DNA from: Spirochaetota bacterium
Lineage (GTDB): Bacteria > Spirochaetota > Spirochaetia > Treponematales > UBA12059
DNA: 9,886 nucleotides
Assembly: GCA_029565815.1 (NCBI GenBank)
Contig: JAKQNL010000145.1
Coordinates: 1-9,886, forward strand
Direction of reading: 5' to 3'
Shown here: positions 1-5,371 of the stretch, piece after piece
Layout of the letters: the number at the start of each line of letters is the position of its first letter
How positions within the stretch are numbered: position 1 is the stretch's first letter
Position numbers and translations under genes: made by a program
The notes under the pieces: model-generated
Seen by the model: the letters and a program-made list of their open reading frames with translations, nothing else
Told to the model about the DNA's origin: nothing
Databases searched by the model: none

Positions 1-1207
1 GCTTCTTGCCATCCTCGTGCCTGAAGATCACGTCTGGACGCCCAACGCATAGCTCAAAGCCTTCGCGGCGCAGCGTCTCCACCAGGATGACCAGCTGGAA
101 CTCGCCGCGGCCCTTCACGCGGTACTGCCCGGCGGTGCCGGTTTCCTCAACCTGGATGGACACGTTCTTGAGCGTTTCCTTGCGCAAGCGTTCGATCATC
201 TTGCTCGTGGTAACCTGCGTGCCTTCCTGCCCAGCCATGGGAGACGTATTGACTGAAAAGCGCATCGACACGGTAGGCTCGTCCACCACAATGCGCTTTA
301 GGGCTTTTGGATATTCTTTTGTGCAGATCGTATCGCCTATATGCACGTCGTCGATGCCCGCCAGCACAACGATGTCGCCCGGATCCACGCCGTCGGTTTC
401 CTCCAAACGCGGCCCCACATAGGACTGGAGCTTGGACACGTTGAGCGCTTTCTTCGCGCCGTCCGCCCCGATGCACACAAGCTCGTCACGCGAGCGTACG
501 GAGCCGTTGATCACCTTGCCGATAGCCTGACGGCCAAAATAATCGGAATAGGACAAATCCGACACCAACATCTGGAAAGGCTCCGAGCTTGCGTAGGCCG
601 GAGGGGCGATGTGCGAGATGATCAAATCGAACAGCGGCGAAAGGTCGCTTCCATCCGCATCACGCGAAAGCTGCGCGACGCCGTTCCGCCCTATCGCGTA
701 CACGACGGGGAACTCGAGCTGCTCCTCGGTAGCGCCCAAGTCGATGAACAAATTGATCACCTCGCTTAAGACTTCATCCGGTCTGGCATCGGGGCGGTCT
801 ATCTTGTTGATCACGACGATGATGGAAAGCCCGCCCTCAAGCGCCTTGTTAAGCACAAAACGCGTCTGCGGCAGTGGCCCCTCGGAAGCATCCACAAGCA
901 GTATGGCGCCGTCAACCATGGAAAGAGCCCGCTCCACCTCGCCGCCGAAATCGGCGTGCCCCGGTGTGTCGAGGATGTTGATCTTCGTGCCCTTCCAGAT
1001 GACCGAACAGTTTTTGGCCGCGATAGTGATGCCGCGCTCCCGCTCCAGATCCATGCTGTCCATGAGCCTATCCTGCGTCTGCTGTCCAACGCGGAACACA
1101 CCACTTTGCTTGAACATTGCGTCCACAAGCGTTGTCTTGCCGTGATCGACATGGGCGATGATAGCGATATTCCTAATACCTTGGTTGCGTGAGTCCTTGA
1201 TTGTCAT
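1..1207 (-). CDS. typA: Translational GTPase TypA/BipA, N-terminal 402 residues (gene runs off the left edge)
   Basis: TypA/BipA is a ribosome-associated GTPase of the EF-G/LepA family, linked to 50S assembly and stress or cold adaptation. Translating the minus strand from the ATG at 1207 gives all GTPase motifs: P-loop AHVDHGKTTL (about residues 18-27), switch I RGITIAAKN (58-66), G3 DTPGH (80-84) and G4 NKID (134-137). The AAKN after GITI is the TypA variant rather than that of EF-G or LepA. Beyond the G domain the frame stays open through a domain-II-like beta barrel and into the EF-G-III-like region (phrase RGEFQLVILVETLRREG near the edge). Family members are about 600 residues, so roughly 200 C-terminal residues lie outside. 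The start is fixed by the motif distance to the N-terminus. The Shine-Dalgarno is weak (AGGACAGG, 10 nt or more upstream). Nothing in the visible part looks broken. Confidence 0.95.
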   Translation of the reverse strand, partial: MTIKDSRNQGIRNIAIIAHVDHGKTTLVDAMFKQSGVFRVGQQTQDRLMDSMDLERERGITIAAKNCSVIWKGTKINILDTPGHADFGGEVERALSMVDGAILLVDASEGPLPQTRFVLNKALEGGLSIIVVINKIDRPDARPDEVLSEVINLFIDLGATEEQLEFPVVYAIGRNGVAQLSRDADGSDLSPLFDLIISHIAPPAYASSEPFQMLVSDLSYSDYFGRQAIGKVINGSVRSRDELVCIGADGAKKALNVSKLQSYVGPRLEETDGVDPGDIVVLAGIDDVHIGDTICTKEYPKALKRIVVDEPTVSMRFSVNTSPMAGQEGTQVTTSKMIERLRKETLKNVSIQVEETGTAGQYRVKGRGEFQLVILVETLRREGFELCVGRPDVIFRHEDGKK

Positions 1208-1443
1208 GTGTGGAGCCTGTCCTGAGTAGAAAGCGGTGATGCGCCATGATACGTTGGAATGGTGGTGACCGGATAGGAGGTGAAAGCCAAAAGTTTACTG
1301 CGCTACTTCAAGGGTAAACGGCTATTCGTACAAGCCCAGGGCACTATTCCTTACTGTACTCCAAGTTTAGAGCATTTTACCAGGGAAATAGTGGCTACTA
1401 AGTCGATAAAACCTAAAGTTTCGCCTTAAAATCTTCAAGCGAA

Positions 1444-1469
1444 TCGTAGCTCATTTTACCGTTCTACGA
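1444..1469. repeat. Inverted repeat, 6-bp arms
   Basis: TCGTAG (1444-1449) and CTACGA (1464-1469) are perfect reverse complements separated by 14 nt. The element is about 80 bp upstream of the lipoprotein -35 box. It could be an operator half-site pair; arms of this length can also arise by chance. Confidence 0.3.
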
Positions 1470-1481
1470 CATTATCCCACT

Positions 1482-1514
1482 CGTTTGCCAGAAGCGCAAA
1501 ATTTGTTGCAAACG
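1482..1514. repeat. Inverted repeat, 7-bp arms, upstream of lipoprotein promoter
   Basis: CGTTTGC (1482-1488) and GCAAACG (1508-1514) are perfect 7-bp reverse complements with a 19-nt spacer. The right arm ends 33 bp before the -35 box at 1548, a usual place for an activator site. No T-run follows on either strand, so a terminator is unlikely. No regulator can be named. Confidence 0.35.
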
Positions 1515-1547
1515 CTACAACCTAACTAACCGCGAGATTTATTTTAG

Positions 1548-1576
1548 TTGACAGTCGTTGATACTGATGCAAGAAT
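1548..1576 (+). promoter_or_regulatory. Sigma70-type promoter with extended -10 for the lipoprotein operon
   Basis: A perfect -35 TTGACA (1548-1553), a 17-nt spacer, and -10 AAGAAT (1571-1576, 4 of 6 consensus) preceded by TGC, the extended -10 TGn motif. Predicted transcription start is near 1583, placing the AGAGG Shine-Dalgarno (1584-1588) at the extreme 5' end of a leader of about 11 nt. This rules out the in-frame TTG at 1558 as start, because that codon lies inside the promoter. Confidence 0.6.
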
Positions 1577-1593
1577 ACCGAATAGAGGTTTGT

Positions 1594-2004
1594 ATGAAAA
1601 AATTAGCTATTATCACATTTGCAACGTTCTTTTGCTTTAGCTGTGACTCTTTTGTTTCTCCCGAGCAAACACTGGAAGCAAATATGTATCCAGGATTTCT
1701 TTCATATTCTAAGCTGGATACAGAGCTAGTTCAAAGAATTGAGATAGTATGTCCAGGTATTCATGGTGATGAATATGATATTATTCTGCCACACATTCGA
1801 GAGATTGGAGCTAAAAGCACCGCGCACCTTGGCCCATGCTCGAAAAACTACACTGGGCAACAGGTCATAGTCTTTAAGCGTATCGGTCCATCTTGCAGAG
1901 AAGCTCTTTATAATATCTGGGTTTGCTTTATGCCAGGGTGCGATGAAGCAGGTTTAACGTTTGTTAAAACAATCAAGTTATACAATGGGCCTTGCCCATA
2001 CTGA
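1594..2004 (+). CDS. Small cysteine-rich putative lipoprotein, unknown family
   Basis: I do not recognise the family. The ATG at 1594 is chosen because AGAGG sits 5 nt upstream and the protein (136 aa) then begins with a textbook secretion signal: MKK, a hydrophobic stretch to residue 16, then a cysteine at 17 (C-F-S-C-D). The lipobox is relaxed (Cys at -3, Phe at -2, Ser at -1), as tolerated in spirochaetes, so lipidation is probable rather than certain; Asp at +2 would favour inner-membrane retention under the enterobacterial rule, which may not apply here. The mature part has six further cysteines (53, 82, 101, 111, 116, 134), an even number suggesting disulfides outside the cytoplasm. A hand count of 1681-1740 gives 19 G/C in 60, far below the neighbouring genes. 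First gene of a two-gene operon; its stop overlaps the Shine-Dalgarno of the next gene. Confidence 0.7.
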   Translation: MKKLAIITFATFFCFSCDSFVSPEQTLEANMYPGFLSYSKLDTELVQRIEIVCPGIHGDEYDIILPHIREIGAKSTAHLGPCSKNYTGQQVIVFKRIGPSCREALYNIWVCFMPGCDEAGLTFVKTIKLYNGPCPY

Positions 2005-2013
2005 GGTAGTGCT

Positions 2014-2589
2014 ATGCAAAAAATAGTATTTACTATCGCAGTTTTTCTGTTATTGTTATCTGGTGCCTGCCGAAAAAACGATATAGGCGATTTGAATTTA
2101 ATTCTAAACGAGATATCACAGCGTAAAAGTCACATTGATTCATGGAATTTTGTTTCTTACTTTGGATCAAGAGAAGTGGATATAAAGAGAACAAACATTT
2201 TTCTTGGATTCGATGTACATACTCCATCCGAAATAGTTGAAAAAACAAAAAACGATACAATGATTGAATTAATCAAGATGGGTTATAAAGATATTCAAGT
2301 ATATGGAGTTTATCGCTGGAATAATTTAATTTCAGTTCCAAAACAGGATCTGATTTCATTATCATTTGAATATCTCGATAGACTTGCCAATTGCACTGCT
2401 ATGCTTGAAGAAGAATATAAAGAAGATAATTTAAAAATTATACTTGAGACAAACGAAAATGAACAAGATAATCTTATTACTGTTTACTATTGTTTAAGAA
2501 GATCACCTACCGAAGTTGAACAAAACAATATTCTTGCAAAGATTCTAATGCCTTTTGAGAAACTGAACTACACTATAAATAATGATTAA
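2014..2589 (+). CDS. Putative lipoprotein, unknown family, AT-rich
   Basis: The family is not recognised. The 191-residue product starts with MQKIVFTIAVFLLLLSGAC, a clear lipoprotein signal with the candidate lipidated cysteine at 19 (S-G-A-C). The rest is hydrophilic with no further membrane segment, rich in Lys, Asn, Glu and Ile, with only two more cysteines. GAGG (2003-2006) overlaps the stop codon of the upstream gene and lies 7 nt before the ATG, so the two genes are almost certainly cotranscribed and translationally coupled. Codons are strongly A/T-biased: 2101-2160 has 19 G/C in 60, against 38 of 60 in 5461-5520 of xseA. This contrast, together with the unassigned sequence, suggests horizontal acquisition or a fast-evolving surface or periplasmic protein. 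The reading frame is intact with no frameshift. Confidence 0.75.
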   Translation: MQKIVFTIAVFLLLLSGACRKNDIGDLNLILNEISQRKSHIDSWNFVSYFGSREVDIKRTNIFLGFDVHTPSEIVEKTKNDTMIELIKMGYKDIQVYGVYRWNNLISVPKQDLISLSFEYLDRLANCTAMLEEEYKEDNLKIILETNENEQDNLITVYYCLRRSPTEVEQNNILAKILMPFEKLNYTINND

Positions 2590-2603
2590 ATTCTAATATT
2601 CAA

Positions 2604-2619
2604 GACTTTTTCAAAAGTC
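2604..2619. terminator. Weak hairpin after the lipoprotein operon
   Basis: GACTTTT (2604-2610) and AAAAGTC (2613-2619) form a perfect 7-bp inverted repeat with only two bases between arms, 15 nt past the stop codon at 2589. It lies between convergent genes and could serve as a terminator. The stem is AT-rich and no T-tract follows on either strand, so this is a weak call. Confidence 0.3.
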
Positions 2620-2680
2620 ACCCCAGTTTTGGAAATAGCTCAATAGCTTATTCCTGTCTCGCAGTGTGCCACCGCTTCTT

Positions 2681-4045
2681 CTAGGTACCACTTGCTAGGC
2701 CGTATTTTCTTTTAAGCTTCTCCGCTATGAACAAGAGCCGTTCCTTGCTGTTCAGTTCCGGATCCTCCAACACAGCATCCAAGAGCTCGATTAGAACCTT
2801 GCCCATAAGCGGACCGCGCGGCCAGCCTATGGCTGCAAGATCTTCGCCTTTTATGGCCATATCGCGTATGGTAAACGCTTGGTCCTTGGCTTCCAGTTCC
2901 TGTACGCGGCGCACAAGCGGCATAAGGACACGCGGATCGGCAGGCACGCCCGTTACGCCAGCCATGTCGGCCAGCCTTAGCTGAATCAGGTCTTCCAAAA
3001 GCGGCCTGCCTACCCGTGCGACGAAGCGGCGAACGGCAGCATCGGTCCACGCATCGCTGTAATCGAACATGTGGTTGCGAATGAGGGCCTCTACCCGCTC
3101 AGTGACGGCATTGGGAAACTTGAGCCGTTTAAGCGCAGCGCTGGCTAATGCCGCTCCCTCTTGGTCGTGGCCGTGAAAGGACAAATCCCCCGGCCCATGT
3201 TCGAGCCTGCATGCGGGTTTTCCCAGGTCATGTAAGAGAGCTGCCAGGCGCAGCGTTAGCGTAGGTGCAGCCGCGTCGCATGCCCGCACCAGATGCTCAA
3301 ATACGTCATAGCGGTGAGGCCCGCCCTGAGTCACGCCTTTACACGCGCTTAGTTCAGGTAAAATGGCCGGTAATAGCCCGCTTGTGTCCAAAAGGAACAG
3401 GCCCCGTGAAGGCACACTGGATACGAGGATTTTGGAAAGCTCGTCACGCACGCGTTCGGCGGAAACCTGGCGGAAGCGGTCTATGGTGATTGGAATGGCG
3501 GCTTGCGTTTGCTCATCGATATGAAAACCGAAACGGCACGCAAAGCGCACGGCACGGAGCGGGCGCAGTCCGTCTTCCATAAAGCGCGCCACAGGATCAC
3601 CGATGGCCTTTACGGATCCGCGGGCAAGATCAGCCATGCCGCCATAGGGGTCTACCACCTGCCCGCTTGCAGGATCTGCAGCCATTCCGTTCATGGTAAA
3701 ATCGCGGCGCGATAAATCTTCTATAAGGTCCTGGGTAAATCGCACCGTTTTTGGATGCCGGCCATCCTGGTAATCGCCGTCCACGCGGAAGGTGGTGGTT
3801 TCCACACGGCGGTCTTTCCACAAAACGGTAACCGTGCCGTGCTGTATGCCTGTCGGTATGACGCGGCGGAAAACCTGCATAACCTGTTCAGGCCTTGCGT
3901 CGGTCGCTGCATCCCAGTCTTCTGGCACATGGCCTAAGAGGCTATCCCTAACAGCGCCGCCTACAAAGTAGCACGTAAAACCGGCTTCTTTAAGCCGCGA
4001 AGCGAATTCTTTTAGATCTTTTGGTATGGCTATGCTACGGTGCAT
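2681..4045 (-). CDS. cca: CCA tRNA nucleotidyltransferase / poly(A) polymerase family, HD-domain type
   Basis: This class II nucleotidyltransferase adds or repairs the 3' CCA end of tRNAs from CTP and ATP without a template. In the 454-residue product the head domain shows GGAVRD (29-34), the metal-binding DWD (43-45) and a TTTFR beta strand (83-87). RRDFTMN follows (113-119), then EDGLRPLRAVRFACRF (157-172), the conserved neck motif. A C-terminal HD domain follows with LLHDLGKP (270-277) and FHGHD (290-294), as in bacterial CCA enzymes that also have phosphatase/phosphodiesterase activity. Length is normal. The alternatives, a CC-adding or A-adding enzyme or poly(A) polymerase, share these motifs and cannot be excluded by eye; the HD domain and single copy here favour a full CCA enzyme. 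The ATG at 4045 starts right before the expected N-terminal helix but lacks an obvious Shine-Dalgarno. Confidence 0.92.
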   Translation of the reverse strand: MHRSIAIPKDLKEFASRLKEAGFTCYFVGGAVRDSLLGHVPEDWDAATDARPEQVMQVFRRVIPTGIQHGTVTVLWKDRRVETTTFRVDGDYQDGRHPKTVRFTQDLIEDLSRRDFTMNGMAADPASGQVVDPYGGMADLARGSVKAIGDPVARFMEDGLRPLRAVRFACRFGFHIDEQTQAAIPITIDRFRQVSAERVRDELSKILVSSVPSRGLFLLDTSGLLPAILPELSACKGVTQGGPHRYDVFEHLVRACDAAAPTLTLRLAALLHDLGKPACRLEHGPGDLSFHGHDQEGAALASAALKRLKFPNAVTERVEALIRNHMFDYSDAWTDAAVRRFVARVGRPLLEDLIQLRLADMAGVTGVPADPRVLMPLVRRVQELEAKDQAFTIRDMAIKGEDLAAIGWPRGPLMGKVLIELLDAVLEDPELNSKERLLFIAEKLKRKYGLASGT

Positions 4046-4097
4046 GCTCAGAGCCTAGCCCAAGGCGTGCACGCTGGGCAAGGCTCCGGCGGCTCTG

Positions 4098-4128
4098 GGT
4101 ATACAGCTACCGGCTTTCGGTATACAGC
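4098..4128. repeat. Tandem GGTATACAGC repeats, 21 bp apart, in the cca/thiN divergent region
   Basis: GGTATACAGC occurs at 4098-4107 and again at 4119-4128, a perfect 10-bp direct repeat with 21 bp start to start, two helical turns. The core GTATAC is itself palindromic. The second copy overlaps the predicted thiN -35 box (4121-4126). The arrangement fits a regulator binding two sites on the same DNA face, but it might also be a chance or slippage duplication. Confidence 0.4.
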
Positions 4129-4149
4129 CGCTGGCGCTAATGCTATGAT
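4121..4149 (+). promoter_or_regulatory. Promoter for thiN giving a leaderless transcript
   Basis: -35 TATACA (4121-4126, 4 of 6), a 17-nt spacer, and -10 TATGAT (4144-4149, 5 of 6). The expected transcription start, about 7 nt after the -10, falls on or next to the A of the thiN ATG at 4156. The bases before the ATG (CTGTCC) contain no Shine-Dalgarno, consistent with leaderless initiation. Confidence 0.5.
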
Positions 4150-4155
4150 CTGTCC

Positions 4156-4791
4156 ATGAACAAAGCCCTTTTGGTTACCGGAGGCGATGCGCCAGAACTG
4201 GCTGTGATGCAAGATCGCTTTTCGGAATTTACCTATATTTGCGCGGCCGATTCCGGTTTGGACACCCTGCGTTCATGGGGCTTGTACGCCGATCTTGCCG
4301 TTGGCGATTTTGACTCGCTTAAGGACCACAGCGCGCTCAAGCTATGCCGCGAAGTGCTGCGCCATCCGGCTGCCAAAGATGACAGCGACACGGAGCTGGC
4401 CGTATCGGAACTGTTCCGCCGGGGTTATAGCGATATTACTTTAGCTGGCGGTGGCGGCGGCAGGCTTGACCACCTCTTAGCCCTGCGCGCCCTGTTTGAT
4501 CGGCCCAAACGACCGAACGAATGGCTTAGCGCCATGGAGCGCGTACTGGTGGTGGAACGTGCATCCAGCTTTCGCTGTAAGCCAGGGGCGACGGTATCGG
4601 TATTCCCGCTTAATGGGCACGCCGAAGGCATGCGCAGCGCAGGTCTTGCCTGGCCCCTAGACGGACTGGTATGGGACAGTTCCGGCTTTGGTCTATCCAA
4701 CCTGTGCCCCAACGGTACATTCACCCTGTGGCCGGGAAACTATCCGCTCCTCTTGATACTGCCAGTCAACGCACAAGGTCCGCTAGCCTAG
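4156..4791 (+). CDS. thiN: Thiamine pyrophosphokinase
   Basis: Transfers pyrophosphate from ATP to thiamine, giving thiamine diphosphate directly; this is typically a salvage enzyme using imported or recycled thiamine. The 211-residue protein carries the family motifs in order: ADSGLD (31-36), GDFDS (50-54), KDDSDTELA (74-82, acidic Mg-ATP site) and the glycine-rich GGGGGRLDH (98-106). A C-terminal beta-rich thiamine-binding domain follows, ending around residue 195. Length is typical. No other thiamine gene and no TPP-riboswitch-like leader is seen; with transcription predicted to start at the ATG there would be no room for one. The last 26 bp overlap the 3' end of the convergent HIT gene, so the C-termini share the same DNA. 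Start choice: ATG 4156 puts the first beta strand (ALLVTGG) at the right place. Confidence 0.93.
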   Translation: MNKALLVTGGDAPELAVMQDRFSEFTYICAADSGLDTLRSWGLYADLAVGDFDSLKDHSALKLCREVLRHPAAKDDSDTELAVSELFRRGYSDITLAGGGGGRLDHLLALRALFDRPKRPNEWLSAMERVLVVERASSFRCKPGATVSVFPLNGHAEGMRSAGLAWPLDGLVWDSSGFGLSNLCPNGTFTLWPGNYPLLLILPVNAQGPLA

Positions 4792-5263
4792 GCTGTATCG
4801 CTTCCCGTAGGATTTCCAACGTTTTTGCAGGATCCTCTACAAGGAGTCTTCTGCCAGCCATCAGTTCAGCTATGCCTATCTCGCGCGGATAGCGCGGAAT
4901 GATGTGCTGGTGCAGGTGCTCGATGCTTGCTCCGGCTACCCCGCCCATGTTCCAGCCCAGGTTGTAGCCCGCTGGATGGTGCGTGCTGTCCAGCGTATCC
5001 AGGCAGACCATGGTAAGCGCATCGCCTTCCGCACGCTCGTCTTTGCTTAAATGCCGCAGATCCATGACATGGCGTTTTGGAAACACAAGGATATGACCCG
5101 GATTGTATGGATACAGGTTAAGGGACACGATCCAGGATTCCGTTTGCGCGACCACGAGCCGTTGCACCTGGTCCGATCCATCGCGGACCATGCACAATAC
5201 GCAGCAGCTCGGCCGATGGCCGGTGAGATAGCTCATTTTGTCGAAATTAAAAAAATACTCCAC
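4766..5263 (-). CDS. HIT family nucleotide hydrolase/phosphorylase (Ap4A phosphorylase-like)
   Basis: HIT proteins act on nucleoside phosphates such as Ap4A or AMP-lysine through a histidine nucleophile. The 165-residue protein has the histidine triad HLHQHII (116-122; nucleophile expected at His118), preceded by the typical stretch NLGWNMGGVAGASIE. It also has the substrate-site region NLYPYNPGHILVFPKRH (49-65) and an N-terminal CVLC (21-24), the Cys half of the zinc site found in the Ap4A phosphorylase-like branch. The exact substrate cannot be told. The start is a GTG at 5263, supported by AAAGGA 6 nt upstream; the alternative ATG at residue 10 has no such site and would remove the conserved EYFFNFDK start. 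The 3' end overlaps convergent thiN by 26 bp, and the 5' end is only 33 bp from a divergent start site, so the promoter must reach into the xseA leader. Confidence 0.9.
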   Translation of the reverse strand: MEYFFNFDKMSYLTGHRPSCCVLCMVRDGSDQVQRLVVAQTESWIVSLNLYPYNPGHILVFPKRHVMDLRHLSKDERAEGDALTMVCLDTLDSTHHPAGYNLGWNMGGVAGASIEHLHQHIIPRYPREIGIAELMAGRRLLVEDPAKTLEILREAIQPRLADLVR

Positions 5264-5268
5264 TCGTA

Positions 5269-5288
5269 ATCCTTTACAGAAAAAGGAT
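5269..5288. repeat. Palindrome formed by two back-to-back Shine-Dalgarno sequences
   Basis: ATCCTTT (5269-5275) and AAAGGAT (5282-5288) are perfect 7-bp inverted repeats around a 6-nt centre, extendable outward to GTA/AC with one bulged base. On the minus strand the left arm reads AAAGGA, the ribosome binding site of the HIT gene (GTG at 5263). On the plus strand the right arm reads AAAGGA, 9 nt before an ATG at 5297. The symmetry may reflect only these two sites, but as RNA the hairpin could hide either of them. Confidence 0.5.
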
Positions 5289-5301
5289 ACGCCACTATGC
5301 G
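5273..5301 (+). promoter_or_regulatory. Possible xseA promoter
   Basis: -35 TTTACA (5273-5278, 5 of 6), a 17-nt spacer, and -10 TATGCG (5296-5301, 3 of 6). The predicted start near 5308 would give xseA a leader of about 45 nt and would exclude the short upstream reading frame at 5297 from the transcript. Weak -10; an alternative promoter within the HIT gene is possible. Confidence 0.3.
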
Positions 5302-5371
5302 CATTTTTGCCAGGACTTGCTCCGTAAGCGCAAGCCAGATACAGTTGTCGCCATGGACCAAAACCGCGTAG
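5297..5371 (+). CDS. Possible 24-codon upstream reading frame overlapping the xseA start
   Basis: ATG at 5297 follows a good AAAGGA site by 9 nt and reads 24 codons (starts MRIFARTCSV, ends PWTKTA) to a TAG at 5369-5371. The stop lies 16 nt inside xseA in another frame. Since xseA lacks its own Shine-Dalgarno, ribosomes terminating here could re-initiate at the xseA ATG (5353), a translational-coupling arrangement. The peptide itself resembles nothing I know. It may be fortuitous, especially if transcription starts downstream of it. Confidence 0.3.
   Translation: MRIFARTCSVSASQIQLSPWTKTA

Larger units (their letters stand above)
1208..1593. other. 386-bp intergenic region between divergent typA and the lipoprotein operon
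   Basis: I find no credible gene here; every frame on both strands is broken by stops and no coding bias is visible. Base composition falls from the GC-rich typA side to the AT-rich lipoprotein side. It contains an orphan perfect Shine-Dalgarno (1275-1283), two perfect inverted repeats (1444-1469 and 1482-1514) and a good promoter (1548-1576) facing the lipoprotein genes. For typA only a lone -10-like TATCAT (minus strand, 1246-1251) without a matching -35 was seen, so its promoter is unresolved. Confidence 0.6.

Noticed and set aside
6..1192. Long plus-strand open frames opposite typA (for example 609-1145)
   Set aside because: They are antisense to a minus-strand frame carrying every TypA GTPase motif, and their translations are low-complexity Ser/Arg/Pro-rich, as is usual for GC-rich shadows.
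1558..1593. In-frame TTG at 1558 as start of the first lipoprotein
   Set aside because: It lies inside the predicted promoter and would put 12 residues before the signal peptide; ATG 1594 has its own AGAGG.
5317..5352. In-frame TTG at 5317 as xseA start
   Set aside because: AGGA is only one base before it, and the family N-terminus aligns with ATG 5353.
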